NCBI GenBank assembly: GCA_900312665.1
Contig: ONZQ02000013.1
Coordinates: 434,001 to 498,000, forward strand
Reading direction: 5' to 3'
DNA length: 64,000 nt
Source: Cephalotrichum gorgonifer
Taxonomy: Eukaryota; Ascomycota; Sordariomycetes; Microascales; Microascaceae
The stretch's first letter is position 1. The number at the start of each line of letters is the position of its first letter. The notes below the pieces were generated by a model, which saw nothing but the letters and a program-made list of their open reading frames with translations, was not told the DNA's origin and searched no databases. Made by a program: the position numbers and the translations under genes. Shown here piece after piece: positions 44,262 through 55,177 of this stretch.

Positions 44262-45748
44262 ATGTCTGAAAAGGCAGCAGCCATGTCGGCCACACATCCG
44301 CCGAGCCCACAGGACCTAGTCATCGTGGACACGAGCTCGCCACCGGATGGAGGATATGGGTGGGTAGTTGTTTGCTGCTGTCTTGCATTCAACTGCTTCA
44401 CATGGGGCGTGACCTCCGTATGTCCCTGCTCCAATAATCTTGCCTGAACTGCAACACGCTGACTTGTCGTGGGCGTATCTGCTGCTCCCTAGTCGTATGG
44501 AGTGTATCTCTCTCAGTATCTGTCCACTGGCCTCTTCCCAGAAGCAACCCCCTTGGACTATGGCTTTGTCGGAGGATTCAATTTTGCATTTGCGATGTTG
44601 GTTGCTCCTCTGGTCACAATCCTAACACGGGAATTCGGAAAACACTGGACACTCTCTATTGGGGCGCTCCTCCAGTGCGGCGGCTACGTGGCTGCGTCCT
44701 TCACGACGAAGGTTTGGCAGCTCTACCTATCCCAGGGGACCCTCGTAGGGATGGGCATAGGCTTCATCATTATCCCTAGCGTTGCGATCCTATCACAGTG
44801 GTTCTCCCGGAAGAGGACCATAGCCAACGGGATATCATCGGCCGGGTCCGGGCTAGGCGGGATGCTCTTTAGCTGGGGGACGGCGGCCATGATACGCCGA
44901 ATAGGGCTCCGCTGGACACTGCGTGGTACGGGCATTGTCACCCTAGCTGCCAATCTGATAGCGACAGTTTTCATCCGGGATCGGAATCAGCACATACAGC
45001 CGCCCCAGCTCGCATTCGACATCAGACTCGTCCGCAGATACGAAGTAGCGTTGCTCCTTCTCTGGGCGTTTGTCACCATGTTCGGATACATCACGCTCCT
45101 CTTCTCCCTCTCTGACTTCGCCCTGTCGATCGGACTTTCGCCATCTCAAGCCACTGACATAGTCGGGTTTCTGAATCTCGGGACGGCGGCTGGTAGGCCA
45201 ATCATCGGAGTTGTCAGCGACAAGTACCAAAAAATTGAGACAGCAGGCGTTCTCACTCTGGTCTGCGGGGTCAGCTGCTTTGCGTTCTGGTTGCCCGCTA
45301 CTGAATTCGGCCTCACCGTGTTTTTCGCAATCTTATGCGGTGCTATTCTCGGTGTCTTCTGGATGGTTTGTCGTTCCTCGTCCCGTGACGTCGTTATTCG
45401 TAGGGGTGACTGTTAATACCGTGGGTCTCCTTCAACAGACTATCGGGCCATTATGTGCCGAGGTTGTTGGACTTAAGGACCTTCCCTCTGCACTGTCGCT
45501 CGCGTGGACAACAATCATTATCCCAACAGCATGTGAGTAGCTTTCTGGCAACCCCCTACTATGTCTCGCGACAAGTAGCTAACTGGACCTTAGGCTCGGA
45601 GCCAATTGCATTGCAGCTCCGTCGCCCCGGGTCTCCAAGAGAGTATCTGTATCCCCAGATATTTGCCGGGTTGTCATATATTGTCGCTAGCGGAATTATG
45701 TATGAGCTTAGACGTGTTATGCGTAAGAAGAGGGATGCCATCCTTTAA
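44262..45748 (+). CDS. MFS monocarboxylate-type transporter (MCT/SLC16-like)
   Basis: Exons 44262-44417, 44493-45365, 45439-45532 and 45594-45748 encode 425 residues. The MCT signature follows the acidic head: PPDGGYGWVVVCCCLAFNCFTWG, joined by intron 1 to SYGVYLSQY. Later marks are GFVGGFNFAFAML, GMGIGFIIIPSVAILSQWF with the KR pair, and LGTAAGRPIIGVVSDKY in loop 8-9. The third exon restores TIGPLCAEVVGLKDLPSAL, present in fungal members. Intron 2 uses a GTTTGT donor, weaker than the others. A second in-frame ATG at 44283 could also start it. Members import or export mono- or aromatic carboxylates with protons. Its place beside gentisate-pathway genes suggests hydroxybenzoate uptake; inferred from context. 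Confidence 0.88.
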
Positions 45749-45984
45749 GTTTTGGTTGACTATGCGGGTGGCTCCTCAAGAAAATCGGTGGTAATCATGG
45801 AACTTTAGGTTCCAAGGGACGCTATTATCAGCTTTTAAAAGTATTGCTAGCCTTTGGTTAGATGCTATATTGAAGTTGTATGCTTTACTGTTTGCCGTAC
45901 CTTCCAAAACGGGCGTGTTAACACCGGGGAGCTTACAATCCACGAACCATAGCTTGATCCACCCAACTCAGAACTCTAATCAGC

Positions 45985-46103
45985 ACATACGACCATAGCT
46001 CGTGGAGAACTGAGGGTCCCGTCCGCTCCCCTATACATAAACCACGAAGCGCTAGACTAGTAGTTGGGTCGGTGACGACCAGCGAATCCCTGGTGTTGTA
46101 TGT
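45985..46103 (+). rRNA. 5S ribosomal RNA (dispersed copy)
   Basis: 119 nt beginning ACATACGACCATAG and ending TGTTGTATGT, with the invariant CCCGTCCGCTC and the internal promoter block AGTAGTTGGGT...GTGA...CCAGCGAATCCC. Terminal helix ACATACGAC/GTTGTATGT pairs fully; CGTGG/CCACG and GTCG-GTGA-CGAC pair as well, although these stems differ from the Neurospora-type sequence as I recall it. Single 5S genes scattered among protein genes are the rule in Pezizomycotina. A T6 run follows directly. Confidence 0.95.
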
Positions 46104-46108
46104 TTTTT
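46103..46108 (+). terminator. Pol III terminator of the 5S gene
   Basis: Six consecutive T at the 3' end of the 5S rRNA, the standard Pol III stop. Confidence 0.75.
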
Positions 46109-46330
46109 GACCTTCTTTTTGATCTAGCGCGCCCGTACTCACCGACCCACTGATAATGATATTCAGTTGCGTATAGTTAAGACAAGTCAAGAACCTAATG
46201 CACAGATAGATAGATAGCCAGGCCTCAGGAAATAGGACGCAGTATATCGATGACGGGGGGTTCGCCAGCAAAACGCGCCCCAAAAGAGCAGGACTAAAAT
46301 ACTCTTTTAAATCAGTCCTTAGCCAGCCCA

Positions 46331-49194
46331 TCACTGTAGCTGCTCAATCCACTGCTGAAACTCGTCCGTAAAGAAAGGCCCAAGCTCTAGCGTGGAAGCC
46401 CCGCCTGCTAACTCCACGTCGAATCCGCCGACCGGAGCTGCATTCGTTACCGTAATACTCCCGCTCCCGTCTAACCGTTGCCCCGGATTGAAGGGGGGCA
46501 TAGGCAAGGGCGATGAAGGACCTAGCCATTGTGTTAGTGCAAAAAAGGTGGGAAGTCGACGTAGGGAATCAGAAGACATCGAGGCACTTACTCCACCCCT
46601 TGACGACCCGAGATAGCGTTCGTAGGTAACTGATACACCTCTCCAAGACGGCGTTCCCACTGTCGAGATAGCTAAGGGCGGTAATGGCATTTTCCAATGT
46701 CTGGATCGCCCTCTCTCTCCGCGCTACAGTGCAGATGTCCGCGTCCGGCCCGTCCAATGGTATGAGGAGGCCGCCGAAGATCGTCAGAGCAGCATTAAGA
46801 GCTATCACACAATTTAGCCCTAGGGACGGGCGACGAAACATGTAAAGAGTGGTGGAGGACTTACTATAATACAGCGTGAACCACCACGCCCCGAGGACCT
46901 TCCTCCCCATCCCCGGCTGAAGGACAAGAACAGAATGGATAATGAAAATGATGTCATCGGCTGACTGCGCGCAGCTCCGCGTAAAGTTTTTATGCGTCTG
47001 GTTTATAGATCGTCGTGCGGCCGCCGAGCCCTGGTCCGCTGAGTTGTCACTGAGCGCCTTGGTAAGGGCTGGTCTGTGGAGGAGGAGCCGGGTGTTGAGG
47101 TACCGGAGCGTCAAGACGACGCGGTACCGCTCGAATATGGGATCTGCAGGGGTTTCTGGCACGTCGGCGGGGCTGGATATTAAATGGAAGCCACTGCCCG
47201 AGAGGGACTCTTGCCAGTCGTTGAGGTCCTGCTCGAGCTGGAAAATCTGGGTTATAGTGGAGGTTTCAGAGGCTGGGACGTCGCAGCCCAGGTTGTGGCC
47301 GTAGAGTTTCGCCATTACTTTCCATAGTACTTTATACAGATCGCTGGGTTGCATTGATTAGATGACTGTTAGTCGGAGATGGTGGTGTTAGTGCTCACAT
47401 CGTTGCGTTGTAGAAGGAGACGCTTGTTGCATCGTGGACATTGCCCGGGCTAGCGATAGGATGCTCGAGAGTGATGTACTCCTCCGGGATGGTGCTTGGC
47501 CGGCCGAATGTCATGCACAAAGTCCTACCTTCCATGTAAGCGCCTCCACGGAGGATCAATACATTCACAAGGGATGTAAGAATTGGAGAGGTGTGTAACA
47601 CAATACTCTGTGTAGTATCCCCAGCTTAGGGCGAGGCCAGTGTGAGAAGCATACCTATCCAATAGCACACATCCATACCAAGTCCTCTTTCTTGTTTCCC
47701 GCTCAACCGGATCGAACTTATTAGATGCGTCCCTTGAGTGCAAGCCTATGGACAATGCGGACTTAACCGCCAAGCCATATGTCGTCCAGGTCTGTACTGA
47801 GTTCTGACTGCCCTGGAGATACTGGCTGGCGAGTAGAAGATACTGGACTACGAGGGAATCAGCAACCCTAGCACCCCCCTCGTCAAGAATTTTCCGAGAT
47901 ACGGACGTACCTATTTCCAGAGTGGTGCCGCGAAGCATCTGCGTCTTGCAGAGCTCCCTCGCGCGCCGATAAAACTCCTCAGCGCTCGTCGACGAAAACT
48001 CGTCCCTGTTCTGGGCCCACCCCGTCGTAGACACTGCCATGGCGAGTACCATGTTGAGCAGCCCTAGCCAAGTCCGGCGTACGTTGGCGCGGAAGTTATG
48101 TATCTTCATCTGCTCGTACGTCTCGCGGAACGTCGGTTCGTGGATATAGGGGAACAGGAGGCCCGTGTCGGAGAAGAATGCGCCAATAAGCCGCTCCGTC
48201 TCTTCATGCGGCGGGAGGATGTAGGGCCACGACTGCGGCCGCGGGATGGCGCCTGCGGGGCTAGAGACTAGTGCGCTGAGTCCTGGTTTCGACATGCTGA
48301 TAAGGCCGGCGTCGAAGGAGCCAGAATCTGATTGGAAGGTTGTGGTGCCGTTGACGCCGCCTTCCCTGGCCATGGCTCGGAAGATATGACGCATAAAAGC
48401 AATGTTCGACGAGGGCCCTATACAGGTGTTAGTTCCTCCGTACGTCGCGAAACAGGATGCAGTATTAGTTGTAGCACGAGAGAGGTGGTGCGTTCTCACC
48501 GAAGAATCCGCAATCCTCCTCGTCAACAAAGGATATCGCCATGCCGTCCGTCATTGTCCCCGGGCTCTCGTTTGCCTCCCGAACGCCTTGGACGTTGACG
48601 ACCGCTGTGGCCGGGGTTAAGCACTGGCTCTGGGTGTCACCGTAGGGCGAAGCCTCCGGTTCGCCAGAAGAAACATCATCCCTGTCCCCGGCCCTGTCCC
48701 CGGAGCTCAGCCGCTCCTCGTGCTGGCGGACGATCCGCTCAAGCTGACGAACTCTCTCTTCGAGACTATCAAAGTTGCTACACGAGGTTAGCTTTTGGGT
48801 GAAACGAACGACGGGTGGCTATGATGTCGGCGGCTTTGAGAAAACGAGATATGGGGGGGGGAGAGATGGCATATCGCACTCTTTACGGATGGTGAGGCTA
48901 ACGGGAGGCGCTTCTGCCATCTCGTAGGAGCACTCGAAGCCCAGTCGGCCACATGACTCGCAGATGGGGCGGACGCCGTCGCACTGCCATAGTAGGTTAG
49001 AAGTCTGTCTTATGCTGGTTTGGAAAACACCCGGAGTAGAAGAAAGAAAGGTGGAGGGAACGGAACACTACTCTTGATTTGCGTATTCGACAGGCGCGGC
49101 AAGCCAGCGCGATCCGTCGCCGCTTGGTGGGTGGTTCGGCCGTGCTGGCCTCGGAATGTCCATTGTTACCCCTAATCCTTGACGGGGAGTGCAT
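46331..49194 (-). CDS. Zn2Cys6 transcription factor, probable regulator of the gentisate cluster
   Basis: Eight exons: 49072-49194, 48880-48983, 48500-48777, 47655-48417, 47399-47524, 46865-47343, 46592-46801, 46331-46521; 757 residues, all junctions in frame. Intron 1 splits the zinc cluster; splicing gives ACRACRIRKSRCDGVRPICE and SCGRLGFEC, that is C-x2-C-x6-C-x6-C-x2-C-x6-C. A short coiled coil (NFDSLEERVRQLERIVRQ) for dimerisation follows. The fungal_trans domain spans roughly 175-450 with GAFFSDTGLLFPYIHEPTF and, across an intron, LLDRTLCMTFGRP. The tail NAALTIFGGLLI and the C-terminus are typical of catabolic regulators. Exons 2-3 use a non-consensus GTGCGA donor chosen to keep frame. 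Placed between the carrier and three catabolic enzymes, so pathway-specific control is inferred. Confidence 0.88.
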
Positions 49195-49745
49195 AACTAG
49201 ATATGGGGCGATAATGATATTAATGACGATGAATTTTGACTCCGGGGTTCGGGAATAAAATTTCGGGGATCATTCCGGGCCGTTGGCGGGGAAGTGAGAT
49301 GTGTCGGGGAGAAGCCGGGTTTAAGTATCTCAGTACACCCGTCCGTCCCCCGAAGGTGCGCTAATGACTCATCCATCCGTTCCCATGTATACTTCTACTA
49401 TAAACTAGAATCACTAACCACCATGAACGGGGTCAGCGTATCGACACTATCCCCATCCTGCTCCGCATCTACCCTTTACGTATAGTTTACTGTGTCTACT
49501 AATACCAATTGGCGGAAGCCAGAAGCCGCAAGTCGGAAGCCAACGGCGAGCACTTTGATCCCGCGGTCACTAACTGTTCATTCTGAGCTAAAATGAGACT
49601 TCGTCTGATTGAACTTGACACTAGCTAGAATTCGTACTCTCTAATCTATTTGGAGAGACTCTCGGCTCTATATCCTTGATTTATCGTGGTTTCTAGTGAG
49701 AAGATCATAAGGAGTAACTAATACCGCGTGGGCCAGTGACTGATC
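49195..49745. other. Regulator promoter and FAH 3' spacer
   Basis: 551 bp. Tandem GGAAGCC-like strings near 49512-49545 (GCGGAAGCCAGAAGCC...GTCGGAAGCC) are a short imperfect repeat. No gene. Confidence 0.5.
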
Positions 49746-50960
49746 TTAAGCGAATTTAACCCCGTTCTTCAGTGTGCCGAGACCGGTGACAGAAACCTCC
49801 ATCTTCGTCCCGGGAACAAGGTACTTTGGTGGCTTCAATCCAGCTCCAACACCTGCGAGGAAGTGGAACAGTTCGGTTAGTAACAACTACGTACACCTCG
49901 GGCTCGGGACCCTTCCCGGGCCGTGGACAGGGCTTAGGGAGGGGTCATACCTCCAGGGGTACCCGTCATGATAACACTCCCCTTCTGCAGCGTCGTGCCA
50001 GATGATAACCGGGAGATCAGATAAGGCACGCTGAACACAAGGTCGTCGATGCCCGAGTTCTGGCGAAGCTCCCCGTCCACCCATGTCTGTAGCTTGAGCG
50101 CCGCGGGGTCGGGGACAAGATCGCTGGCGACTAGGACGGGTCCTAGGGGCGCGAAGGTATCGAAGCCCTTGGAGAAACCCCACTGCGGTACGCCACCGGC
50201 CAGCGCGGGGTCACGTTGGAGTTTGCGGGAGGAGACATCGTTCCCGACGACGTATGCTGCTACGTAGCTAAGCGCGTCTTCTTCCCTGACGTCCTTGGCA
50301 TCCTTTCCAATGACGACACACTAGTGAAAATATCAACAACTGAGGGCTGCGATTCGTATTTCTTTAACCTGTCCATCGGTCCGGGGGGGGGGGGGGGTGG
50401 GGGGGGGTAGCGAAGTAAGAAGGGTATTTGTGATGATCTGGCAACTTACCAATTCACCTTCATAGTCGGCTTGGTCATCCTGCGCAATCTTAGGAATGAC
50501 CACATCGGAATCATGGTTGGCAACAGTAGTCGAGGGCTTAAAGAAAATGGAGGGGAACGGAGGCGGCTTTCGCCCAGCTTCGAGGACTACAGCACTCGGA
50601 CAGAAAACGTCAGCGAACCGAGGGGTTTCCTTCGGCTTCCACTACGACCCAACAGAGCCATGTGATCAAGGGACGACTCTTACTATGGGTTAAGTAGTTC
50701 AAACCGACACACCGGAGAATCGGCACATCCGACTGGGCGAGGGGCCCTAGTAGCTTCTTCACTGTGACAACCTCGTCTGTGACCCTTGTTTTTCCAGTGG
50801 TATCGTACAAGTCATCGCCCTCGATCACCTTCGCCTGCAACTTCGTCTCCTCTGTCGTGTTCCCTAGGTCAAAGTCCACAGCGGGGAGAATGGGCTCGCC
50901 CCGGAGAACGCGCCCATCTGTCGCAACGAATCGGATCAGGCGCTGCCACGCGACCTTCAT
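49746..50960 (-). CDS. Fumarylacetoacetate hydrolase family enzyme, probable fumarylpyruvate hydrolase
   Basis: Exons 50684-50960, 50450-50586, 49951-50320 and 49746-49852 encode 296 residues. Introns are 97, 129 and 98 bp. The FAH fold is clear: RCVGLNYLTH joined to ILEAGRKPPPFPSIFFKPST, the metal-binding DYEGEL, YVVGNDVSSRKLQRD, the KGFDTFAPLGPVLV strand and GSVIMTGTPGG. Glu residues in DYEGEL and the Asp of the NDVSSR region are the usual divalent-metal ligands. The small size (about 300) fits acylpyruvate and fumarylpyruvate hydrolases rather than the ~420-residue fumarylacetoacetase of tyrosine breakdown. With a gentisate dioxygenase nearby, the likely reaction is fumarylpyruvate (or maleylpyruvate) to fumarate (or maleate) plus pyruvate. 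Intron 2 contains a long G tract. Confidence 0.9.
50383..50407. repeat. Homopolymer G15-T-G9 tract inside FAH intron 2
   Basis: Fifteen G, one T and nine G on the plus strand, so C-rich in the transcript. It lies wholly within the intron 50321-50449. It could form a quadruplex on the non-template strand; length may be subject to slippage or sequencing error. Confidence 0.85.
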
Positions 50961-51805
50961 TTTGGTATATTTCTTTTGTAGAAAGGAAGTTGAGGGAGGG
51001 CTGTGGATAGCAGGGTCGGATTTGGAGGAATAAGATTTAGGAGTCGACGTTGATGAGAAAGGTAAATGAATGGGAAGATTGGAGCCTGGTTTGTACCTCT
51101 CAGGATAAAGAGGGTCGATATGTGCGATGGTGCAGCCGGGTAGCAGCCGGCATTCCCGACGTTGCCGCCCCCTCCGGTCCCGACAGTTCCCCGAAGGCTG
51201 TTACTAGTACTAAAGGGGTATCCACCCCCACAGACTATTACCCTCTGAACGGGCCCAAGGAGTCCCGATAAACCCGATGTAGATGCGTTTTAGTTTGCTG
51301 TGCTCTGTGTTTTATTCGAGTCCGGAATCTATTGTCTATAATCGGGAATGGGATTGGAAGGTAAGGTGTACTATGTGATCTCTTTCTTGTAACTCACCAA
51401 ACACCAGCTATCGACAGCAGCTCGGGACGCGCTCATCCTGATCTTGCTGTATTTTGTGAATGCATGCTGGAAAGCCTCAAGGCCTTATTTTTTTTTTGTT
51501 TATAATGATGCAATTCCTAATTAGCACTAGAATGAACTACGTGACCTCATAGCGCATTGCCTTAGAACGATTACACAGAGACGTCAATATTGCAGGTATC
51601 AAAAGAAGAATCCGTAATGGCCGACGTGGCAATGATTCCAGCTGGCCTCTGGCATAGAATACAAGATTCAGTACACAGCTCTTCTCAGACGGTCCGCAAA
51701 AATCTGATGCCCCAAAATTTGACCATTATCTCTACCTGAATTCTGCCATCCTGTACATGAAACCGGAATCTTCCATGCACCCATGTGGCCAAAGTGAAGG
51801 GCCGT
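50961..51805. other. FAH promoter and monooxygenase 3' flank
   Basis: 845 bp. CGG-N5-CCG occurs at 51148-51158. A T9 run lies near 51490. No gene supported. Confidence 0.5.
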
Positions 51806-53539
51806 TCAGACCGTTTCCGCCCGGATCTCCCAAGCCGCCCTCACCTCTTGCTCAGCATCGTACCCGTAGCACCACCTTTGCGTCGTCGGGTCTGTCCACT
51901 GGTTCGGGCTGCTAACAAAAGATTTCCCCTCCACCTCCTGCCTCATCGCTAGATCACGAGCCCTCTGCTCCGGCCCGTCTGCGAAATGCCACAGTGTACC
52001 ATTGATGAGACTCGCCTCTTGCATCTGGCTGGTCCTCTTCATACGAACGTCTTGCCATAGATATAACGCTCTCTCAACGTCGTCCTTGTGGTCAATAAGG
52101 TCAAGTGCTTCAGCAAGCGCTGCGGCATCTTCAACTGCCATAGCAGCACCTATTCCTAGTAAGCAAGGGTATCCTCAGGAAATAGGTGGTCGAAGCACGG
52201 AACACACCTTGAGACATGTATGGAACCATAGCGTGAGCAGCATCCCCCAGCATTAGAAGCTTGTTGCTAGGATGGATCCACCTCTCAATCTTGGAACCAG
52301 TAGAGAGTGGCCACTTCATGGTTGAGTCGATCATGTTGATCAATTTCGTGAGAGTCTTGTCCCAGCCAGAAAACTCTGCCTTCATATCCCCCAGGGCAGT
52401 CTCCTGCTTCCACGTCGCGGGATCACTAGTCGAAGGATGGGATAGAACCATGTTGAAAGAGTTCCCTCCAGAGATACTGTACGTCATCACATGGCGGCCA
52501 TCTCCAATCCTGACAAAAACTGTTAACTTGGTGTTTCTCGCAATGGACTCTAAAGAGCCCTTAGAAATATTGACGTACCATATGTTCAGCCCGGGGTTCT
52601 CAAGAAGCCAGGCAGTATCGGGATCTTGGCGCATCTTATCCACTTCCACTATCGCCCTGTACGCTGCGAAGCCCGTCCTAAGGGGCTTATGCTCTTCCCC
52701 ATCGTGTATCACGGCTCTCGCAGCCGACATTATACCTGTGCCAAGTCAGATCCAGTCCTGTTCCTCCTAAGAAAATACTTACCATCTGCAGCAATAACCA
52801 GATCTGCCTCGTACGCTTGCCCGTCCGCCAGGGTAATCGATGGCTTAGATGCATCATATGACCGCACCTTGCTGTTGATGACCACCTCCACCCCCAAGCT
52901 CAGTGCCTGCTGATGGAGCACATCATGGAAGTGGGCCCGGTGAATAACGTAATATGGCGCACCAAAGTTCTCCCTGAAGTGCGGCACGAGTCTTGTGTTG
53001 CCAATAACATCTCCATTCTCCCAACGGCGGAAGCGGATATTGGTCGGCTCGACGACGCGAGGAGCCAGGAGGGGCTCCAGCCCCCATTTGATTAGGAGGC
53101 GGGTGGAGTTGCTAGGGATCTGGATACCGGCACCGACCTTTTTGAGGATAAGCAGCATGGTCAGAGGATGAATGATAGGGAACTGATCTTTGTGCAGGGG
53201 GCAATACCTCTCCTAGCTTGGCAGCTTGCTCGAAGACCCTCACCCTGTGTCCCTTCCGCGCGAGAGCAATAGCGGTGGACAATCCACCCAGGCCAGCACC
53301 GACGATCATTACATCTAGAGTAACCGCCGAGGGTGCGATACCCTCATGCTGCTCTTTCCCATTGTGGAGCGCATGCAAGAAGTCAAGACTGCCGGTAGGG
53401 TAAGAGGGGACCTATTGCACTGTTAGCTTAAACTCCTTTGATGATACGAGGTGGGCCGACTAACGAGAGGTACACGCCCAAATTTTGAGCCCAACCCAGG
53501 GGTGCTTTTGCTCGTGCCGTTCATGTCGTTCGCCCTCAT
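51806..53539 (-). CDS. FAD-dependent aromatic-ring hydroxylase (salicylate / 3-hydroxybenzoate hydroxylase type)
   Basis: Exons 53465-53539, 53208-53411, 52783-53137, 52579-52735, 52208-52509 and 51806-52149 encode 478 residues. FAD fingerprints of group A flavin monooxygenases are all present: GxGxxG in VMIVGAGLGGLSTAIAL with VFE ending strand 2, the DG motif in DLVIAADGIMSAARAV (split by an intron), and the GD motif LMLGDAAHAMVPYMSQGAAMAVED (also split). Exon 2/3 joining gives GEVGAGIQIPSNS. The 69-bp intron 52510-52578 is stop-free and a multiple of three; removing it yields NIWIGDGRHVMTY. The first exon is least certain: ATG 53539 or 53524, donor at 53464 or 53473. Such enzymes hydroxylate a benzoate ring with NAD(P)H and O2; divergence from a gentisate dioxygenase suggests 3-hydroxybenzoate 6- or salicylate 5-hydroxylation. 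Confidence 0.9.
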
Positions 53540-54027
53540 GTTTGCGCTACTATGACTTCGTTTGAGGTCTGTTGATGGGGGGGGAATATTACGGAAGTCA
53601 GGACTACCAACTGTAGAGTCTGCCTGTGGTGATTGTGTCGCGGATGGATGCGTTGATATTAGTTTCTGGACCTTTGTATGAGAGCGGTAGGTAGTCTTAC
53701 ATGCTAAACAGAGATACCCGATCTCCCCCCGGTTCCCCGGTTTTAGCAAGGTGCAGTTCCTAAAGGCTTCGGATCAGTTCCGATGCTTCCCCGAACCGGA
53801 GCGGGGACCCTACATCACCCAACAACATCGTCAGAACACCGACAAGTCGGAGGTAGACGTATTTTCCCGGATCCCTGATATTAGACAGGCTATTCGCCTA
53901 CTTATTAGATCTAGTTATTGAGGGAACCCTGTTTCTTCTTGTTGCGAAAGCTGAACAAACTTGATTCTCCCAGCTCCAAGTCCAACTCCCACACTTTGAA
54001 AGAAACTACCGCCACAATACCGCAAAC
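53540..54027. promoter_or_regulatory. Divergent promoter of FAD hydroxylase and gentisate dioxygenase
   Basis: A 488-bp head-to-head region. CGG-ATCAGTT-CCG at 53770-53782 is an inverted CGG pair with a 7-bp gap, the type of site bound by dimeric Zn2Cys6 regulators; a GGTTCCCCGGTTTT string lies 30 bp to its left. A minus-strand ORF (53540-53749) runs through it without motifs. The function is inferred from position and site type only. Confidence 0.45.
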
Positions 54028-55177
54028 ATGGCTTCGCAAAACAGTACTGCTTCGAACCCGGGGATGTCCCTGAACGACGACGACGATTTGCGAGTCGCCG
54101 CCGAGACCGTACACACCAAGCCCCTATGGGAGCAAATGGCTAAGCTCAACCCCCCCTTTCCTAACCCAACCTGTATCCCCCACATATGGCGCTACAACGA
54201 TATCCGCCCTATACTCGTCCGCGCCGGCGACCTCATCAGCGAGAAGAAAGCCGAGCGCCGTGTCCTCATGCTCACGAACCCCGCGCGAGGTACAACTCCT
54301 AACCTCGCCATTTTCATATTCTCCTGCCCTCCTCGTGCGTCTGTGTCATCGGTACTAACGCACCTGGCGATAGACGCACCATACACCACAGACACCATCT
54401 ACGCCGGTCTCCAGCTAGTCATGCCTAACGAGACAGCGCCTGCACACCGTCACGTCGCCTTCGCGATGCGCTTCATCATCGAGGGCCAGGGCGGCTTCAC
54501 GGCGGTCCACGGCAAGCGCATCAACATGCAGCGGGGTGACGTGATCCTCACGCCGACGTGGAACTGGCACGACCACGGCAAGGATGGATCCGGGCCCATG
54601 ATCTGGCTTGACGGGCTGGACCTGCCTAACTTTAGACACTTCCCAGTGCACTTCGTGGAGCACTACGCGGACCCTAGGTACCCGGCAGAGAACGTGGACA
54701 CTAGTAACAGCCCCATCGTCTTTCCCTGGGATAAGATGCAGAAGAAGCTGGATGAGGGGGTCAAGGTGAATGGGTGGAGGAGCGAGGATTATCTCAAGGC
54801 AGATGGACGCCCAGGTAGGCAATTTCAAGTCTCCTCTCAACATACGTAGTGCTGACAAAGTTTGCGTAGTCTCCAAGATCTTAGGTGGGTGCGCTGAGAT
54901 TCTGGAGGAAGGGTCGTCGTCCCCCGGACTACGAGAGACGGCCTCGTCCGTATACCATGTGGTTGAGGGCTCCGGATATACCGTGATTGACGGGGAGAGA
55001 ATCGAGTGGCAGAGGGGCGATACCTTCTGCATCCCTACATGGAAAAAGTATCAGCATACTGCTGCCGGGGATGCCGGGTCGGTCTACTTGTATAGATTCC
55101 ATGATAAGCCAATGCTGAGCGCTCTTGGCTTCTACCGGGTGGAGGGCCAGGATATCGAGGGGCTGGTGTCAGATTGA
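54028..55177 (+). CDS. Gentisate 1,2-dioxygenase (bicupin)
   Basis: Exons 54028-54289, 54374-54814 and 54870-55177 encode 336 residues. The first intron is 84 bp, stop-free and a multiple of three, so it looks coding until NPAR is joined to DAPYTTDTIYAGLQL. The family string is continuous: IWRYNDIRPILVRAGDLI, ERRVLMLTNP, APAHRH with the Fe(II) ligands H112 and H114, FIIEGQGGFTAVHGKR, LTPTWNWHDHG (H153, H155) and MIWLDGLDLP. A second cupin follows (VYHVVEGSGYTVIDGE, RGDTFCIPTW), as in all gentisate dioxygenases. It opens gentisate between C1 and C2 to maleylpyruvate. No signal or TM; cytosolic. Divergent from the hydroxylase that probably makes its substrate. Confidence 0.95.
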
